A stretch of 64,000 nucleotides of DNA from Isochrysis galbana (GCA_018136815.1 CM030939.1:124001-188000), one strand, 5' to 3'. Counted from the stretch's first letter, positions 21,580 through 32,738 are shown. Numbers and translations are program-made. Notes: generated by a model not told the origin, from the letters alone.

Positions 21580-22157
21580 AGGGGAGGGGCAAGGGGAGGA
21601 GGGGGGCGGCACCTCGGTCGCTCTCTCTTTAATTCTCTCTTCTCTGCGCTTCTCTTCTCTTCTCTCACGTCGTCCACCGCGGCGCACCCGTCGGCCCCCT
21701 CCCCCCTCCCCCCGCGTGGGGGGGGGGGCCTCGAGCGCGGACGCAATCGAGCTCTCATCTCGCACTCTCATTGACGACGCCCAGGCGTGGAGCTCATCAA
21801 TCTCGCCTCCGCCACACCCTTCCCCCCCCGCGCGACGCACTCATCCACCTCATCATCCCCTCGCATTAACGTAACCCCCCCGGCGCCAAAGCCTCACCCT
21901 CTCTCTCTCGCTCCCCCTCCGCTTCCCCCCCCCCCCCCCCCCCTCCCCCGCTCCCCCTCTGTGTTCTCTCTCTCTTCCCTCGCAGCGGACACACGCAGCT
22001 TCCTCTGTTTTCTTTTCTCCACTTTTTTCGTACTCTTCGCCTTCTCTTCTCTTCACTTGAAGGAGCTCTCTGTCACAGATCGCCCTCTCCCTCCGCCTCC
22101 CTCTCTAGCTCGCAGCTCGCTCACTCCTCGTCCTCCGCCCCTCCCCCTTCTTCCACC
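21400..22157. promoter_or_regulatory. Divergent promoter region of por and the 2Fe-2S gene
   Basis: The plus strand is G/GA-rich at 21400-21610 (a G run of about 30 at 21550-21577) and CT-rich at 21620-22150. Both genes therefore have pyrimidine-rich coding strands upstream. No specific motif is proven. Confidence 0.45.
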
Positions 22158-22841
22158 ATGGCCTCACAGCCCGCCGTGCTCCTCCTGCTCGTCGGCGCGC
22201 TCTGCGGTGGCGCGCGTGCGCTCGCTGCTGGCCGCCTTGCGCCGGGCACTGCGCACCGCACGCGCGCCATCTCTATGAAGGACTGGTCTCGCAGAGCGGT
22301 GAGTTTCCCGCGCCTCCTCTCCTCTCCTCTCCTCTCCTCTCCTCTCCTCCCTCCTCTCCTCTCCTCTCCTCTCCTCTCCTCTCCTCTCCTCTCCTCTCCT
22401 CTCCTCTCCTCTCCTCTCCTCTCCTCCCTCTCCTCTCCTCTCCTCTCCTCTCCTCTCCTCTCCTCTCCTCTCCTCTCCTCTCCTCTCCTCTCCTCTCCTC
22501 TCCTCTCCTCTCCTCTCCTCTCCTCTCCTCTCCTCTCCTCTCCTCTCCTCTCCTCTCCGCTCCGCTCCACTCCACTCCACTCCACTCCACTCCACTCCAC
22601 TCCACTCCACTCCACTCCACTCCACTCCACTCCACTCCACTCCACTCCACTCCACGCCTCATCCTCCGCCCCTCCCCCTTCTTCCACCATGGCCTCACAG
22701 CCCGCCGTGCTCCTCCTGCTCGTCGGCGCGCTCTGCGGTGGCGCGCGTGCGCTCGCTGCTGGCCGCCTTGCGCCGGGCACTGCGCACCGCACGCGCGCCA
22801 TCTCTATGAAGGACTGGTCTCGCAGAGCGGTGAGTTTCCCG
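22140..22841. repeat. 531-bp tandem duplication containing exon 1
   Basis: Exon 1 with flanks at about 22145-22310 recurs at about 22676-22841, offset exactly 531 bp. The two are identical through the exon and donor (CAGAGCGGTGAGTTTCCCGC). The intervening DNA is (CTCCT)n followed by (CTCCA)n. Confidence 0.9.
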
Positions 22842-24347
22842 CACCTCCTCTCCTCTCCTCTCCTCTCCTCTCCTCTCCCTCCTCTCCTCTCCTCTCCTCT
22901 CCTCTCCTCTCCTCTCCTCTCCTCTCCTCTCCTCTCCTCTCCTCTCCTCTCCTCTCCTCTCCTCTCCTCTCCTCTCCTCTCCTCTCCTCTCCTCTCCTCT
23001 CCTCTCCTCTCCTCTCCTCTCCTCTCCTCTCCTCTCCTCTCCTCTCCTCTCCTCTCCTCTCCTCTCCTCTCCTCTCCTCTCCGCTCCGATCCACTCCACT
23101 CCACTCCACTCCACTCCACTCAACTCAACTCAACTCCTCTTCTCTCCTCTTCTCTCCTCTCCCATCTAGCATCCTATCTAAGATCCGCTCTCTGATCTTC
23201 TCTTACTCTCCCCCTGTCCTCCTCTCTCCCTCTCTATCCCCCTCTCTCTCTCCTTCTCCAGATCTCTCCCTCACTCTCCCGCTCTCTCGAACTGCTTCCC
23301 CTCGCGTTTTGTGTGCACTTATACTCTATCCTCTTTGAGCATTCCATTCTCTCTCCACCAAGAGTGTCACGCCGTGCACGGGTGGACCTAGAGCCACCCT
23401 GTACCATTTCCCCTTCCCAACCTCACCACCTTTACCATCTCACCACACTGGCGTTCAAATGTGCCGCTTCACGTTCTTTGCATGTACACAAAACGAATGC
23501 CGAATTGTTCTTCCACCTGACGGCAGTGCTCACTATCGCTGCCCTCACTGTCGTTCGGCTCCCGGCTCGCTGCCCTATTTCTCAGACACTGGCCGAAAAA
23601 GAGGGCGGCGCCGATATCTTGGGCGCGGCTGGTGTTGGACTAACGGGCACCATTCCCGTCGTCTTCAGACAAGGCAACGACACACTTACCACCATGGCCA
23701 CGGCCGGCCAGCCGCTCTCCTCGGTGCGCAAGCTTGCCACCATATCAGCATCTGGGGACGTTTACCCCCCCTATCATCCACCTGGTATGAACAATGCTGC
23801 CTCAGGTTGCAGCTCAGGCCGGACAGTACATCAAGTATAAGTGCAGGAAGGGTGAATGCGGCACCTGCGCCGTCCGCGTGGATGGGCAGTGGATCAAGAC
23901 GTGCTCCGTCAGCATTCCTTTTGTCCCTGAGGGAGAGAGCTACGAGGTGCGTGCACACATCACACTAGGAAGCAATGCCCTTGGCTCGGAAGGTGTGACA
24001 TTGTGTTGTCTTATTGCAGGTCTTTGTGCGAGGGACGATGGTCAAGCCTAGCAAGTCGTCTCGCTTCTTCTCCTTCAAATCTTTCATCGCCGGCTTCAGA
24101 AACAATTTTCTTGGGATGGTCGGTTTTGTGAAGGAGGGGCCTCTCTCACGAAAGGGCAAGGTGCGCGTCGCCAGCCTTCGCCCTCACATAAAGCAACGTC
24201 CCAGGTCTGACTGCACCTCTCCTGGATACACATCAGGAGAACTTCAGCGAACGCATCAACGCAGAGCGCGAGCTCGCCGCCAAGGTTGCTGCGCGCAAGG
24301 CAGCACGCGCAAGAGGCGAAGGGTCCGATAAAATCAAGGCGCGCTGA
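22158..24347 (+). CDS. Plastid-targeted 2Fe-2S ferredoxin-like protein with duplicated first exon
   Basis: Exons: 22158-22298 (or its identical copy 22689-22829), 23586-23723, 23806-23946, 24020-24160 and 24237-24347; GT-AG introns, all phase 0, 223 aa. The N-terminus MASQPAVLLLLVGALCGG is a signal peptide followed by a basic, hydroxylated segment, consistent with a complex plastid. The core IPVVFRQGNDTLTTMATAGQ leads to the cluster loop: C106, C111, C114 (KCRKGECGTCAV) and C126 (WIKTC), the spacing of plant-type 2Fe-2S ferredoxins. The C-terminal part (KSSRFFSFKSFIAGF; a helical, basic end) is not typical of electron-carrier ferredoxin of about 97 residues. The role is likely plastid electron transfer or assembly; the partner is unknown. 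Intron 1 holds long (CTCCT)n arrays. Which exon 1 is used cannot be told from sequence. Confidence 0.82.
22313..23160. repeat. Pentanucleotide arrays (CTCCT)n and (CTCCA)n in intron 1
   Basis: (CTCCT)n runs at about 22313-22558 and 22846-23083; (CTCCA)n at about 22564-22656 and 23090-23120. Open frames reading through them on both strands are repeat artefacts. Confidence 0.95.
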
Positions 24348-24641
24348 ATATACGCCACGCTCACTACGTACAAGAGCCGAGCATCCCGGTGGAGATCAAG
24401 TGGTTCGGCAGTGCATGAGGCGCGCTAGCAAGGTTATTGCCGGCACCGTCGTTGGGTCTTGGCCGCATTCATGTCTGCGCACGGGAAAGGGTACCGAAGC
24501 TGTTGCTATGGGCACGAGATCGCTCCTTGTTTTGTCGAGGGCTTACATGTATCTCAGCATGGCATTCGATAAGTCGTCCCAAGTCAAATGTCGTGCTTTT
24601 GTGCTCTCTCCGCCGCTAGCATAAAGATTGTGCTATAGCAA

Positions 24642-25200
24642 CCTACTTTTATAAGTGGGGGACAATGGGGGCCTCGCGCCCCCCTCACACCATCGCGGAC
24701 ACCCCCCGGGGTGGGCCCGTACAATCAACCCCAGCCCCTGCCCTTTGGCAGGGGCAGGGCACTCAACAATCTGGCCGCCAGACCCTTCGGGGGCGCGGCC
24801 CGCGAGCCGCACTCCCACGCCCGCGCTAGGCCTGCCCTCGAGCTGACTCCCCCTCTGTCCCTGGTCGCCAGGCATACAGGTGTCTCTGGGCGGCTCCCAT
24901 GGCCGGCGAGGCGAGCGTGGGAGAGGCAGGGGGGGCCAGGGGCTGAGCCCCAGCCTCCACTGCCCCCTGAGCTGCCCTTGCTAGCCCCCTGGGAGCGCCC
25001 AAAGGGCCTCTGAGAGCAGGCCAGGGCGCGCCGCATGGCGACGCGCCGCAGGGACGACGAAGGGAGAGAGTGGAGAGAGGGAGAGGGGGTGTTTTGCACC
25101 CCCCCCCCGATGGAGTGCGGTTAGAAACAGGCCCCGTTTGCGTTAGCAAACGGGTAGGGGGCGGCCGGCGACAGGCGGGAGAGAGAAGGGAGCGGCTCAA
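24642..25200 (+). mobile_element. Hairpin-start retroelement copy H6
   Basis: The stem CCTACTT/AAGTGGG (one U-G pair, loop TTAT, 24642-24659) is followed by GGACA and ATG 24665; a short frame of 56 codons starts there (MGASRPPHTIADTPRGG). A second GGGGG/CCCCC hairpin opens at the ATG. Internal hairpins include GCCCCTGCC-CTTT-GGCAGGGGC near 24734 and CCCGTTTGC-GTTA-GCAAACGGG near 25134. The middle (GGCAGGGGGGGCCAGGGGCTG) matches copy H8. The 3' end is not defined. Confidence 0.6.
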
Positions 25201-25269
25201 GCTCGAGGAGAGTATCCTGAAGGTGGCACAGGCTACTCGGCTCGCAGTCGTTTATTTCTCGAGAACTGC

Positions 25270-25476
25270 TCACGGCGCGAGCTGCATCGGTTTTGCGAGC
25301 GTGCACTCGTGGCAGGCCTTGACATACTCAGCGATCTCATTAGCCATTCCAGGCCAGTAGAAGCGGGCGCGTAGCAAGCTAGCCATGCGATTAGAACCTA
25401 GGTGACCGGCGCGATCGTGGCAGGCGTGCATATATCGTTCACGTAGAGAGTGAGGGATGTACAACCTCAAAGCCAA
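25270..25476 (-). pseudogene. Ty3/gypsy integrase zinc-binding (H2C2) fragment
   Basis: The minus frame reads LYIPHSLRERYMHACHDRAG, then HLGSNRMASLLRARFYWPGM and VKACHECTLAKP. The H-x3-H ... C-x2-C layout (HACHDRAGH ... CHEC) is the zinc-binding N-terminus of gypsy integrases. It is cut on its 5' side by copy H4 at 25475 and lacks the catalytic DDE core. Confidence 0.8.
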
Positions 25477-25862
25477 CTATCAGTAAACTGATAGGGTCAT
25501 GGAGCGCGCGCCGCTCCCCTCCCCCCCCCGCCGCCACCACCACCCCCGCCGCGCCGGACGAACGGGCCGCGGCCAATGCCGCGACGCAGAAGCGCGCGCG
25601 AGGATCACCCAAGCCTGAACAGGTGCACACGAGCCACGGCCCGTGCCGCCTCCCTCAAGCCCCACACCACCAGGGCCAGCATGGCCACCATGGCTACACA
25701 GACAAGCCACCCTCTCCAGCCGCCAGCAACCAGCCCCAAAGCGGGACCGGGAGCCGACAGCACTCCTCCCATAGGGAAAGCCCTCGGGCTGGGCCCCTAC
25801 AAAGTCGCGGCTCAGGCCTCGTGCGCAAGCACGAGACCCTGACCCGACATGACAACTCAACG
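25475..25862 (+). mobile_element. Hairpin-start retroelement copy H4
   Basis: It begins CAACTATCAG-TAAA-CTGATAG (perfect 7-bp stem, 25477-25494), then GGTC and ATG 25499, MERAP. A second hairpin, GGAGCG-CGCGC-CGCTCC, opens at the ATG. The first 35 bases are identical to H5 (29264). Downstream, CTCGTGC-GCAA-GCACGAG (about 25824) occupies the same place as CCCTCGTGC-TCCG-GCACGAGGG in H5. It interrupts the gypsy fragment and abuts the copia leader copy. Confidence 0.65.
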
Positions 25863-25863
25863 C

Positions 25864-26280
25864 CTATCGACTTGGATAGCGGGTGAAGATACTTGGGAAG
25901 GCTTGGGGACGGGTGCAGTGGTGCCGGGGTCCGCGCGCGGCGGCGAGGGCGGATTTGGCGGTGCAGAGGGCGGTGATGGGTCCATAGGAACAGATTGAAT
26001 CAATCTCTAGTGGGTGATTACTAGCGAGAGACCACACACAAGGCAGTAGGGGCTCAAGGGTACGAGGGGTCACGGCATGGCTTCGATCGCAGAGCGCTGC
26101 GACGGCTACTGGGTGCGTACGAAGACACGCCACACCACTTTCTAACATAAACAAGGGCAACACGTAATAAACACGGGAGCGAAAGCCACGGTGGGTCAAC
26201 AGAGAGAGCAAAGAAGGAACCAATTGGCCAGAAGAGAACTCGTCGTCCTAGAGAAGGATTGCACACAAAAAAGGCTATCC
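25864..26280 (-). mobile_element. Copia leader/gag-start fragment, minus copy
   Basis: About 410 bp are the inverted counterpart of 32212-32620 at roughly 95% identity. They run from the TGTGTGCAATCCTTCTCTAG side to the gag start codon region (CCTATGGACCCATCACCGCC) and the Pro-rich start of gag. No pol sequence follows. Confidence 0.7.
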
Positions 26281-27305
26281 GGGTGGATCGTCGAAAACGG
26301 GCACGCACGCACGCACCGTGCCCGGTCTCGATTTGAAGTTGAGCTTCTCGGCCCTTTGCGACCTTTTGTTGGTTTTTGGTTACGTTTTGTTGTGAGGACC
26401 CAAGGGGGGGGTCTTGGTCCTAATGGGCCCTGGATATGTGTTTGTCGGGTGTATAGGGAACTTTCTACCGAAGAAAATCCTCAAATTTTCTCACAACCGT
26501 GAGATGGCCATTTTCGCTACCCCTAATACTAATAAAAAACCCTGTTTGACCGCCCTAAAGCTTATAACAGTACTGATGAGACATCTTTGGCTATAGTAAC
26601 TTGTTCCTAGACTATTAACAATCGCAATGACCAATACAACGTTGGCGATGACAATGTAGGCTGTTTATGGTCTCCGGCTGGGGATTCTGATCTCCGGCCT
26701 CCGGCTGAGGCTCGTTTCTTTTACCTCGCTGGAAGCATACAACAAAACCCCCCCGACCGGTTTTTTTTTCAAGAGGACGGACGGGCGAAGGAGCTGGGAT
26801 GATGAAGGAAGAGGTGAGGAGATGAGAGGAGGTTGATGAGAGATCGACGGGGGGGTTACAGACAAATTATTGTCCTGATTATAGAATAGAGAGAGAGCGA
26901 GGAGAGGGCGACCTCGAGAGAGGGAGGAGAGAAGGGGGAGAGGGGGGGGCGCGAGAGAGAGAGGGGGAGAGGGGAGAGAAAGAGGGGGGAGAACGGGAGG
27001 GGGGGGAGGTGAAGGCTTGAGAGGGAGGGAGAGAGAGAGTTGGGAGAGAAGAGAGAGAGGGAGAGAAACGGGGGGAGGGGGGAGAGAGGGAGGGAAGGGA
27101 AGGGAGAGCCCCAGCAGCAGAGAGCGAGAAAGAAAGAAGAGAGAAAGGAGAGGGCGAGAGGCCGTGGGCGGGGGGGAGAGAGAGAGAGAGAGCCGGAGGT
27201 ATCGTTTCCTCTCTCTTCTCTACCGATCTCTCACTGAAACATCGAGGATGAGACAGATGAGAGAGAGGGGGAAGAGATCTCCTCGGTGGCCTCGTCACGG
27301 CCGCC
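26281..27305. other. Intergenic region with GA-rich tract
   Basis: No gene is seen. 26880-27240 is GA-rich on the plus strand, directly upstream of a plus-strand gene, which is the opposite polarity to other promoters in the window. The string CTGTTTGACCGCCCTAA at 26544 resembles 17429. Confidence 0.45.
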
Positions 27306-28903
27306 ATGGCTTCCCCTCTACTGCTGCTCCTCGCCCCCGCGCTCTCGCCACGGGGCCCCACGCGGCTAACTGAGCGGATCATCACTCGGTGGCCTTCGCC
27401 CATCTTTCCCGCTCGCCTCACACCCTTGGAAACGTCGCCAGAGAGAGCTACAGCAGCAAGCTCTGCTCCGCTCAGACGCTCTCCCCTTTCACCCCTCTCT
27501 CTCTTCTCTCCCTCTGTCCCTCTCCCTCTCGCTGCCTCCCCCTTTCTTACCGGATCTTCGGTACCTCAGCAGCCGAAGCGGCAGCCACGCACGGCAGTCG
27601 GCGCACAGCCGAACCATTTGGCCACTGCCACCTTGGCCGTACCAATCACCCGCGCTGGATCGCCCAGAATGACGGTGGCGGCCATCATCAGCCCTCGTAC
27701 GTATGACTACCTCGTCGCACCAGGAGCAATTGCGGCGCTATTTTTTACGCTTGGCTCCCTGATCTTTAGCGCGCCGCCCGCACGCGTACTTCTCGGCGCG
27801 TTTGGTGTGTCGCTAGCAGCTTGCTCCACTGGCCTCGTCAAGACGCATGCAACGGTGTGGCATGTTGCGGCCCCGTCGCTGCATCGCCACTTGTGTGATG
27901 TTGACCCCCGCAAATCCCTGGATCCTGTTGCTGAGTACTCACTTGCCTGTGTGGCCGGCGGACTGCACAGGTATCCTATGGTTACGGCATCGCCTTTGTA
28001 TCTCACGCTCTACGCCTATGGCCTTTGAGTGGGGGCGGCACGGGCCAGAAGGTGCTCCTCGCTGCGGCGTTCCTGTATGGAGCCAAGGTGAACAAGCGCT
28101 GCAGGCTCTTGGCCGCACTATGGACAGTCACCCCGCTGAGCTCGCCCATTCAGTCATACGCGAATGTCCAGCGCACGCATGTGTGTCGTTCGAATTTACC
28201 TATCCTACCCCCCTCTATCTCGCCACAGGCCATTGCCTTGCAGTTCGTACGCGATTTGTCGCCGTCCTTCACGCACAAGGTCCGGCGCCTATTCCGCGCG
28301 TTTGACCGCACGGACACCAAGTGTCCTGTCACACGAAGCACCGCAAAGCTCCCCCTCATATTTGGCACCACCATCCTCCTAGTTGCGTATGCCTGCTCCT
28401 TGTACATCGCCACTGCCAAGCCAGCGGTTCCTGCCGGTGCAGTGCATGCCGTTGCTCGAGCTCGGCTGAGCATTGTAGCGGGAGCTGCGGCCTTGACAGC
28501 GGTTGCTCTCGAGTCCCTTGCCGACTGGCAAAAGCAACACGCAAAGCGTTTGCTGGGCGGCGAGTCTCCAACTCTTGCGACCGGGCTTTGGAGGTTCTCA
28601 CGCCATCCAAACTACTTCTTTGACATAGTCTTTCATGCCGCCGTGGCTTTTGCGGCAGCATCGCACGCGTCGTCCGCCGGTGCTCTATGGCTTGCCCTAG
28701 CGCCCCCGGCCGCCTTTGCGGCTGTGGTGTTGCAAGCGACTGTGTCTCTAGAGGAAAGGCAAGCCAAAACGTATGCCGCGAATGCCGCCTACATGGCATG
28801 GCGCGAAGAAACACCCAGGCTACTGCCTAGATTGCCGCGTCCGGCCGCCACCACAAGTGACGTGGTGTTAGATGACGCTCTCACGGCCACTGCAGACGAA
28901 TGA
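27306..28903 (+). CDS. DUF1295 / steroid 5-alpha-reductase-like membrane protein
   Basis: Exons 27306-27854, 27971-28087 and 28244-28903 give about 441 aa; an alternative acceptor at 28229 would add five residues. The ATG has a good context (GCCGCCATGG). The first 120 residues are Ser/Pro-rich with a hydrophobic start and may be a plastid or ER targeting region. Hydrophobic helices follow (YDYLVAPGAIAALFFTLGSL; VSYGYGIAFVSHALRLWPL). The C-terminal signature ALESLADWQKQHAK ... TGLWRFSRHPNYFFDIVF (RHPNYF at 342-347) is that of the DUF1295/steroid 5-alpha-reductase C-terminal fold, which binds NADPH or a methyl donor in relatives. The substrate cannot be read from the sequence. The acidic C-terminus (DVVLDDALTATADE) is likely cytosolic or stromal. 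Confidence 0.8.
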
Positions 28904-29263
28904 GATGCGTTTGTGGCTCAGATGCGGAGGCGAGGGCCGTGGCGGCACGGCAATAGCCCTTATGTCACTCCAACCTTATTCGTGGGTTGTCTTACTCTTA
29001 AGGATGTACGATAGTGTTAAGGTGGTTCCCGGAAAAATTCGAAAGGATTAGGGTGGGTAAAAAGAACACACATCTGAAGATTCTGGACTAATATCTACTA
29101 TGGGCTAAGTACTTTCTACCGACATCGCCCTCACGCTTCCCTTCGCTCCACCGTCGTCCCTCCCCTCCTTTCCTCCTCTATTTTGCGCTTCGGTTTTAGG
29201 GCGGTCCGGCCCGAGGCAGCATGCTTTCGATTCGGTATCACATCTAACACGTACGCTATTTCA
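28904..29263. other. Intergenic region
   Basis: 3' flank of the DUF1295 gene; no feature recognised. Confidence 0.4.
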
Positions 29264-30202
29264 ACTATCAGTAAACTGATAGGGTCATGGAGCGCGCGCC
29301 GCCTCCCGCCCTCGCTGCCGCCGCCCTCGCCGCCATGGACGAAGCGTTCATGGACACGCCACTGTCGCCGAAGCGACCACGCCAAGACGACCCGCCCGAC
29401 CAGGTGGGCACAGGAGCCAGCGGGCCGCGCCCGCTCACCCCCGAGAACGGAGACACAACAGCCTGCAGCCAGCATGCAGCACACCCACATCACTCCACAC
29501 AGCCACCCCAGCCACACCACACAAGAGGGACGATCCAACAGGGAAGGCCTCCGGGCCTGGCCCCTACACAGCCGCGGTACCGCCCTCGTGCTCCGGCACG
29601 AGGGGCTGGCCCGGCACCATCATAGACAAGACCCCCATGGGGGTATGTTGACAAAGGTCAAGAACACTGAACAGCTGTGGGCCCCCAACAAGGGGGACAG
29701 AGACAACAGAGAAGACGACACCGGAGAGGCACTCTACAGCGACGACGAAGGACGGGCAGAAGGCCGCGTCTCGGGCGCCAGGGTGACGAGCACGACACTG
29801 GCCTCAGAGGCCCACCACAACCACAACAAACACCAACACGAAATGGGGCCAACACAAAATACACCCCACTCAAAATCCTTGAGAGGAAGCGGTAGTGCTG
29901 AAGGCACACTGAGCCCATTGGGCCCTAGAGAAGCACGACCAAACAAAAGACTAACCTCGTCTCCCTCCACGGCCACACAGGTGGCCCTACTCGACGAAGA
30001 CCTCGAGCCCGAGCCCGAGGAAGAGGCCGAGTTCCCAGACTCTCACAAAATCATCATCACCTTCACGGCGTACGAGAAGGGCCACAAGGCTAAAGACGAA
30101 GAGACCTTGGGCGCCATTGTCGCGCATCTCAACAAACTCGAAGGCGTCGACCTGGAACCTGACTTTTTGTCTGGCTCGTTTAAGGAAATAAAACTGGCAT
30201 GA
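29264..30202 (+). mobile_element. Hairpin-start retroelement copy H5 with long ORF1
   Basis: It begins CAACTATCAG-TAAA-CTGATAG (29265-29282), GGTC, ATG 29287. Frame 1 (29287-29625) reads MERAPPPALAAAALAAMDEA, acidic and Pro-rich. After a frame change near 29600 a second frame continues to 30202: TGEALYSDDEGRAEGRVSG, then QVALLDEDLEPEPEEEAEF, and SHKIIITFTAYEKGHKAKDE through EGVDLEPDFLSGSFKEIKLA. This is the longest ORF1 in the family here and shares its C-terminus with H3. The function is unknown; an RNA-binding ORF1 is inferred from position. A hairpin CCCTCGTGC-TCCG-GCACGAGGG lies near 29590. Confidence 0.6.
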
Positions 30203-30319
30203 ATTCGACTTCTCGTTCTGCAGTCGCTCTGCGAGACTCTTTCTCTCTCTCTCTCCGTCCTCCTCTCCTCGGCCGACGGCAGGAAGATTCGTCCAAAACA
30301 TTCTCCGTTCCAAGGATAT

Positions 30320-30528
30320 ATCTTGTGGGGGGTCGCTGGAGTCACTGGAGGGCAGTGCTCTTGAGTGGTCCACCATCGAGGAGGGGGTTGGGCGCGTGAA
30401 GAACTCGCGTATCTCAAAGAAGTGCCTGTTTTGTCACCACACGTACTTCGGAGGGCCACTGAACATCCGGCAGCATTTGGATAGGGGGCTGCCGAATAGG
30501 AACGTGCGGCTGTACCCCGCGTTCTAGT
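30320..30528 (+). pseudogene. BED-type zinc finger fragment (possible hAT transposase start)
   Basis: An open frame without ATG reads SLEGSALEWSTIEEG, then NSRISKKCLFCHHTYFGGPL and NIRQHLDRGLPNRNVRLYP, and stops. The pattern CLFC...F.GG..NIRQHL matches BED-type fingers that start hAT transposases (C-x2-C, then H). The second zinc pair is not obvious. It is a remnant at most. Confidence 0.4.
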
Positions 30529-30550
30529 CGTCGGTGAAGCTAGCGGGGTC

Positions 30551-30835
30551 GTGTCTTCGATGTTCCTACTCGCCGGAGCGCATGTCGCGACGTGCGATCT
30601 ACGACCGTCGGAGATCGACTACATTCCGCAACGTGACGATGATGGACGCGAGCGTGTCGTTGCATACTACGGACGAAGCCTATCTTCAGCTGAGAGACAC
30701 TGGTCAGTCACAGAGATCGAGTTGCTCGCCGCTCTTGAGTCGATTCGAAATTGGAGACCATACCTTTGGGGTCGTTCGTTCATTCTCGTCGTTGATCACT
30801 CCCTACGACCAGAAACATCCGGAACCAGTGTCTAA
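30551..30835 (+). pseudogene. Ty3/gypsy RNase H fragment
   Basis: The frame reads DDDGRERVVAYYGRSLSSAE, then RHWSVTEIELLAALESIRNW and RPYLWGRSFILVVDHSLR. The Y.SR.LS.AER.WSVTE.E.LA motif is the RT-linked RNase H of gypsy elements. It stops after VVDH, with no integrase following. Confidence 0.8.
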
Positions 30836-32211
30836 CACTAGCACCCCGTTTACTGAACCTGCACCCGATTTGCCGTCGTCGCGCACGCGCTCGAAGACTC
30901 GCGCCGCCGAGGACTCTGACTAGAGAGACGTCCCTAGTCAGCTGCACGCACGATGTCTCGAATACGTCGTCGGTGAAATTGCCCCTACCTGCGTCTGACC
31001 CAACGCAACACTCAGGTTAGCAAAACTCTGTAAAAGGGAGAAACAAAAGGGTGGGGTAGGGTGAGTCAAACTACAACCGCCGCGTGAGGTTGCCAAGTTT
31101 GTACTCACCTAACATCGGATCCGAGGGTTCAAATTCAAATTCACCACGATGTCGCAATACATGATATGGTACCTCGATTCTACTAGAGTTGGTCGCGACA
31201 ACTCCTAGTACTCGATGTCGATGCCTGGGAATGTCTCCTAGGGTAACATCATCGCTCGATCGATCTCTCGTTTCGATAACGCTACTTCGCAGTCCGATAT
31301 TTTGATTACGAATGCATCCGATTCTTGAAGTCTCCGATCCTCCGATATCCGATCTCCGATCTCCGATATTCTGTGCCAAATGGCTCGGAACACGCGTAAC
31401 TGTTCGAATCCCCGATGGAATTCAGAAGGCCTCGCCTACCGATGTGCTATGAAATCTTGCTCGATCTTCGATTGTTGCTATGAGAAAATGCTGCCGATTG
31501 GACGCTTGCTCTCCGCCACCGTCACCGCTGTCGCTTTGTCGCCATGTGGCACACAAATGTGAGGAGCCGCAACGCGCAACGCCCCACTTCTCTTGATGGT
31601 AAGTAAGGTAATCGAACGTACCGTCCGTCCGACCGCTCAACATCAGGGGATGTTTCGATCTTAGTCGGGGGGTGTCGCATTCGCGAGCCTCTGCAGGCTA
31701 TTCCGCTATTTTCCGCTCTACCGTTATATAACCGCGATGGTAAATCATCAATCTTCGTTCTCATGTCTATCTATACGTCTACGACGTCTCCACGCTTCTA
31801 TCAATCACTACACTTCATTCAATGTTGGTCTACCATTATATCCACGTGGCCAAGCAGCTTCTACAGGCTTCTTTCAATTTCTACTCGCTCGGAATATGAA
31901 TATGCTCTAGCTCTAGACTGATCACCCAGGCATGGAGATCAAGGGAGTAGTAAGCACGTGTCGATGAAGACCAAGGAAGTAGCGAGCATCTTGCTTGCTA
32001 AAGTACACCCTCAAGAACCTCAAGCATCTAGACTCTGTAAGTCTGACACCTCTGTAAGCTTCTAGACTTTTTAAGTCTACCAGCTACTCCATGGCTAAGC
32101 TACGAAAAGCTATAGGTAAAGTGCACGCCGCTGTGCTCGCGTTGAGACGCTATTCGCCGATGAATCTTGTAGGATCTTCACTAAGCATGGATGAATCCCT
32201 TTCGCGCCTTT
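30836..32211. other. Gene-free region
   Basis: No supported gene. Degenerate TCCGATATCCGATCTCCGAT repeats occur at about 31290-31375. Part may be a diverged copia LTR, but no matching 3' LTR was found. Confidence 0.4.
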
Positions 32212-32738
32212 TCTGTGTGCAATCCTTCTCTAGGACGACGAGTTCTCTTCTGGCCAATTGGTTCCTTCTTTGCTCTCTCTGTTGACCCACCGTGGCTTTC
32301 GCTCCCGTGTTTATTACGTGTTGCCCTTGTTTATGTTAGAAAGTGGTGTGGCGTGTCTTCGTACGCACCCAGGAACCGTCGCAGCGCTCTGCGATCGAAG
32401 CCGTACCGTGACCCCTCGTACCCTTGAGCCCCTACTGAGTTGTGTGTGGTCTCTCGCTAGAAATCACCCACTAGAGATTGATTCAATCTGTTCCTATGGA
32501 CCCACCACCGCCTTCTGCACCGCCAAATCCGCCCTCGCCGCCGCGCGCGGACCCCGTCACCACTGCACCCGTGCCCAAGCCTTCCCAAGTATCTTCACCC
32601 GCTACCCAAGTTGATAGGCCGCCTACGGACGCGTGGGTTGCCAAGGATGGAGTCTCAGGAGCCTTACCCGGATCCTGGGAACAGTCCATCTCCACATACT
32701 CAAGGCGGCTGAAACCAGGTTTGCCTCGACGCTTTTGA
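32212..32738 (+). pseudogene. Copia leader and gag N-terminus
   Basis: The leader is homologous to 26280-25864 (inverted). Gag starts at ATG 32496: MDPPPPSAPPNPPSPPRADP, then TDAWVAKDGVSGALPGSW, ending at a stop in a low-quality region. Most of gag, protease and integrase is missing before pol resumes at about 33250. Confidence 0.6.

Noticed and set aside
22121-23195. Long frames of RGEER or SSPLL repeats
   Set aside because: Direct translation of the (CTCCT)n arrays; the DNA is explained as intron 1 of the 2Fe-2S gene.
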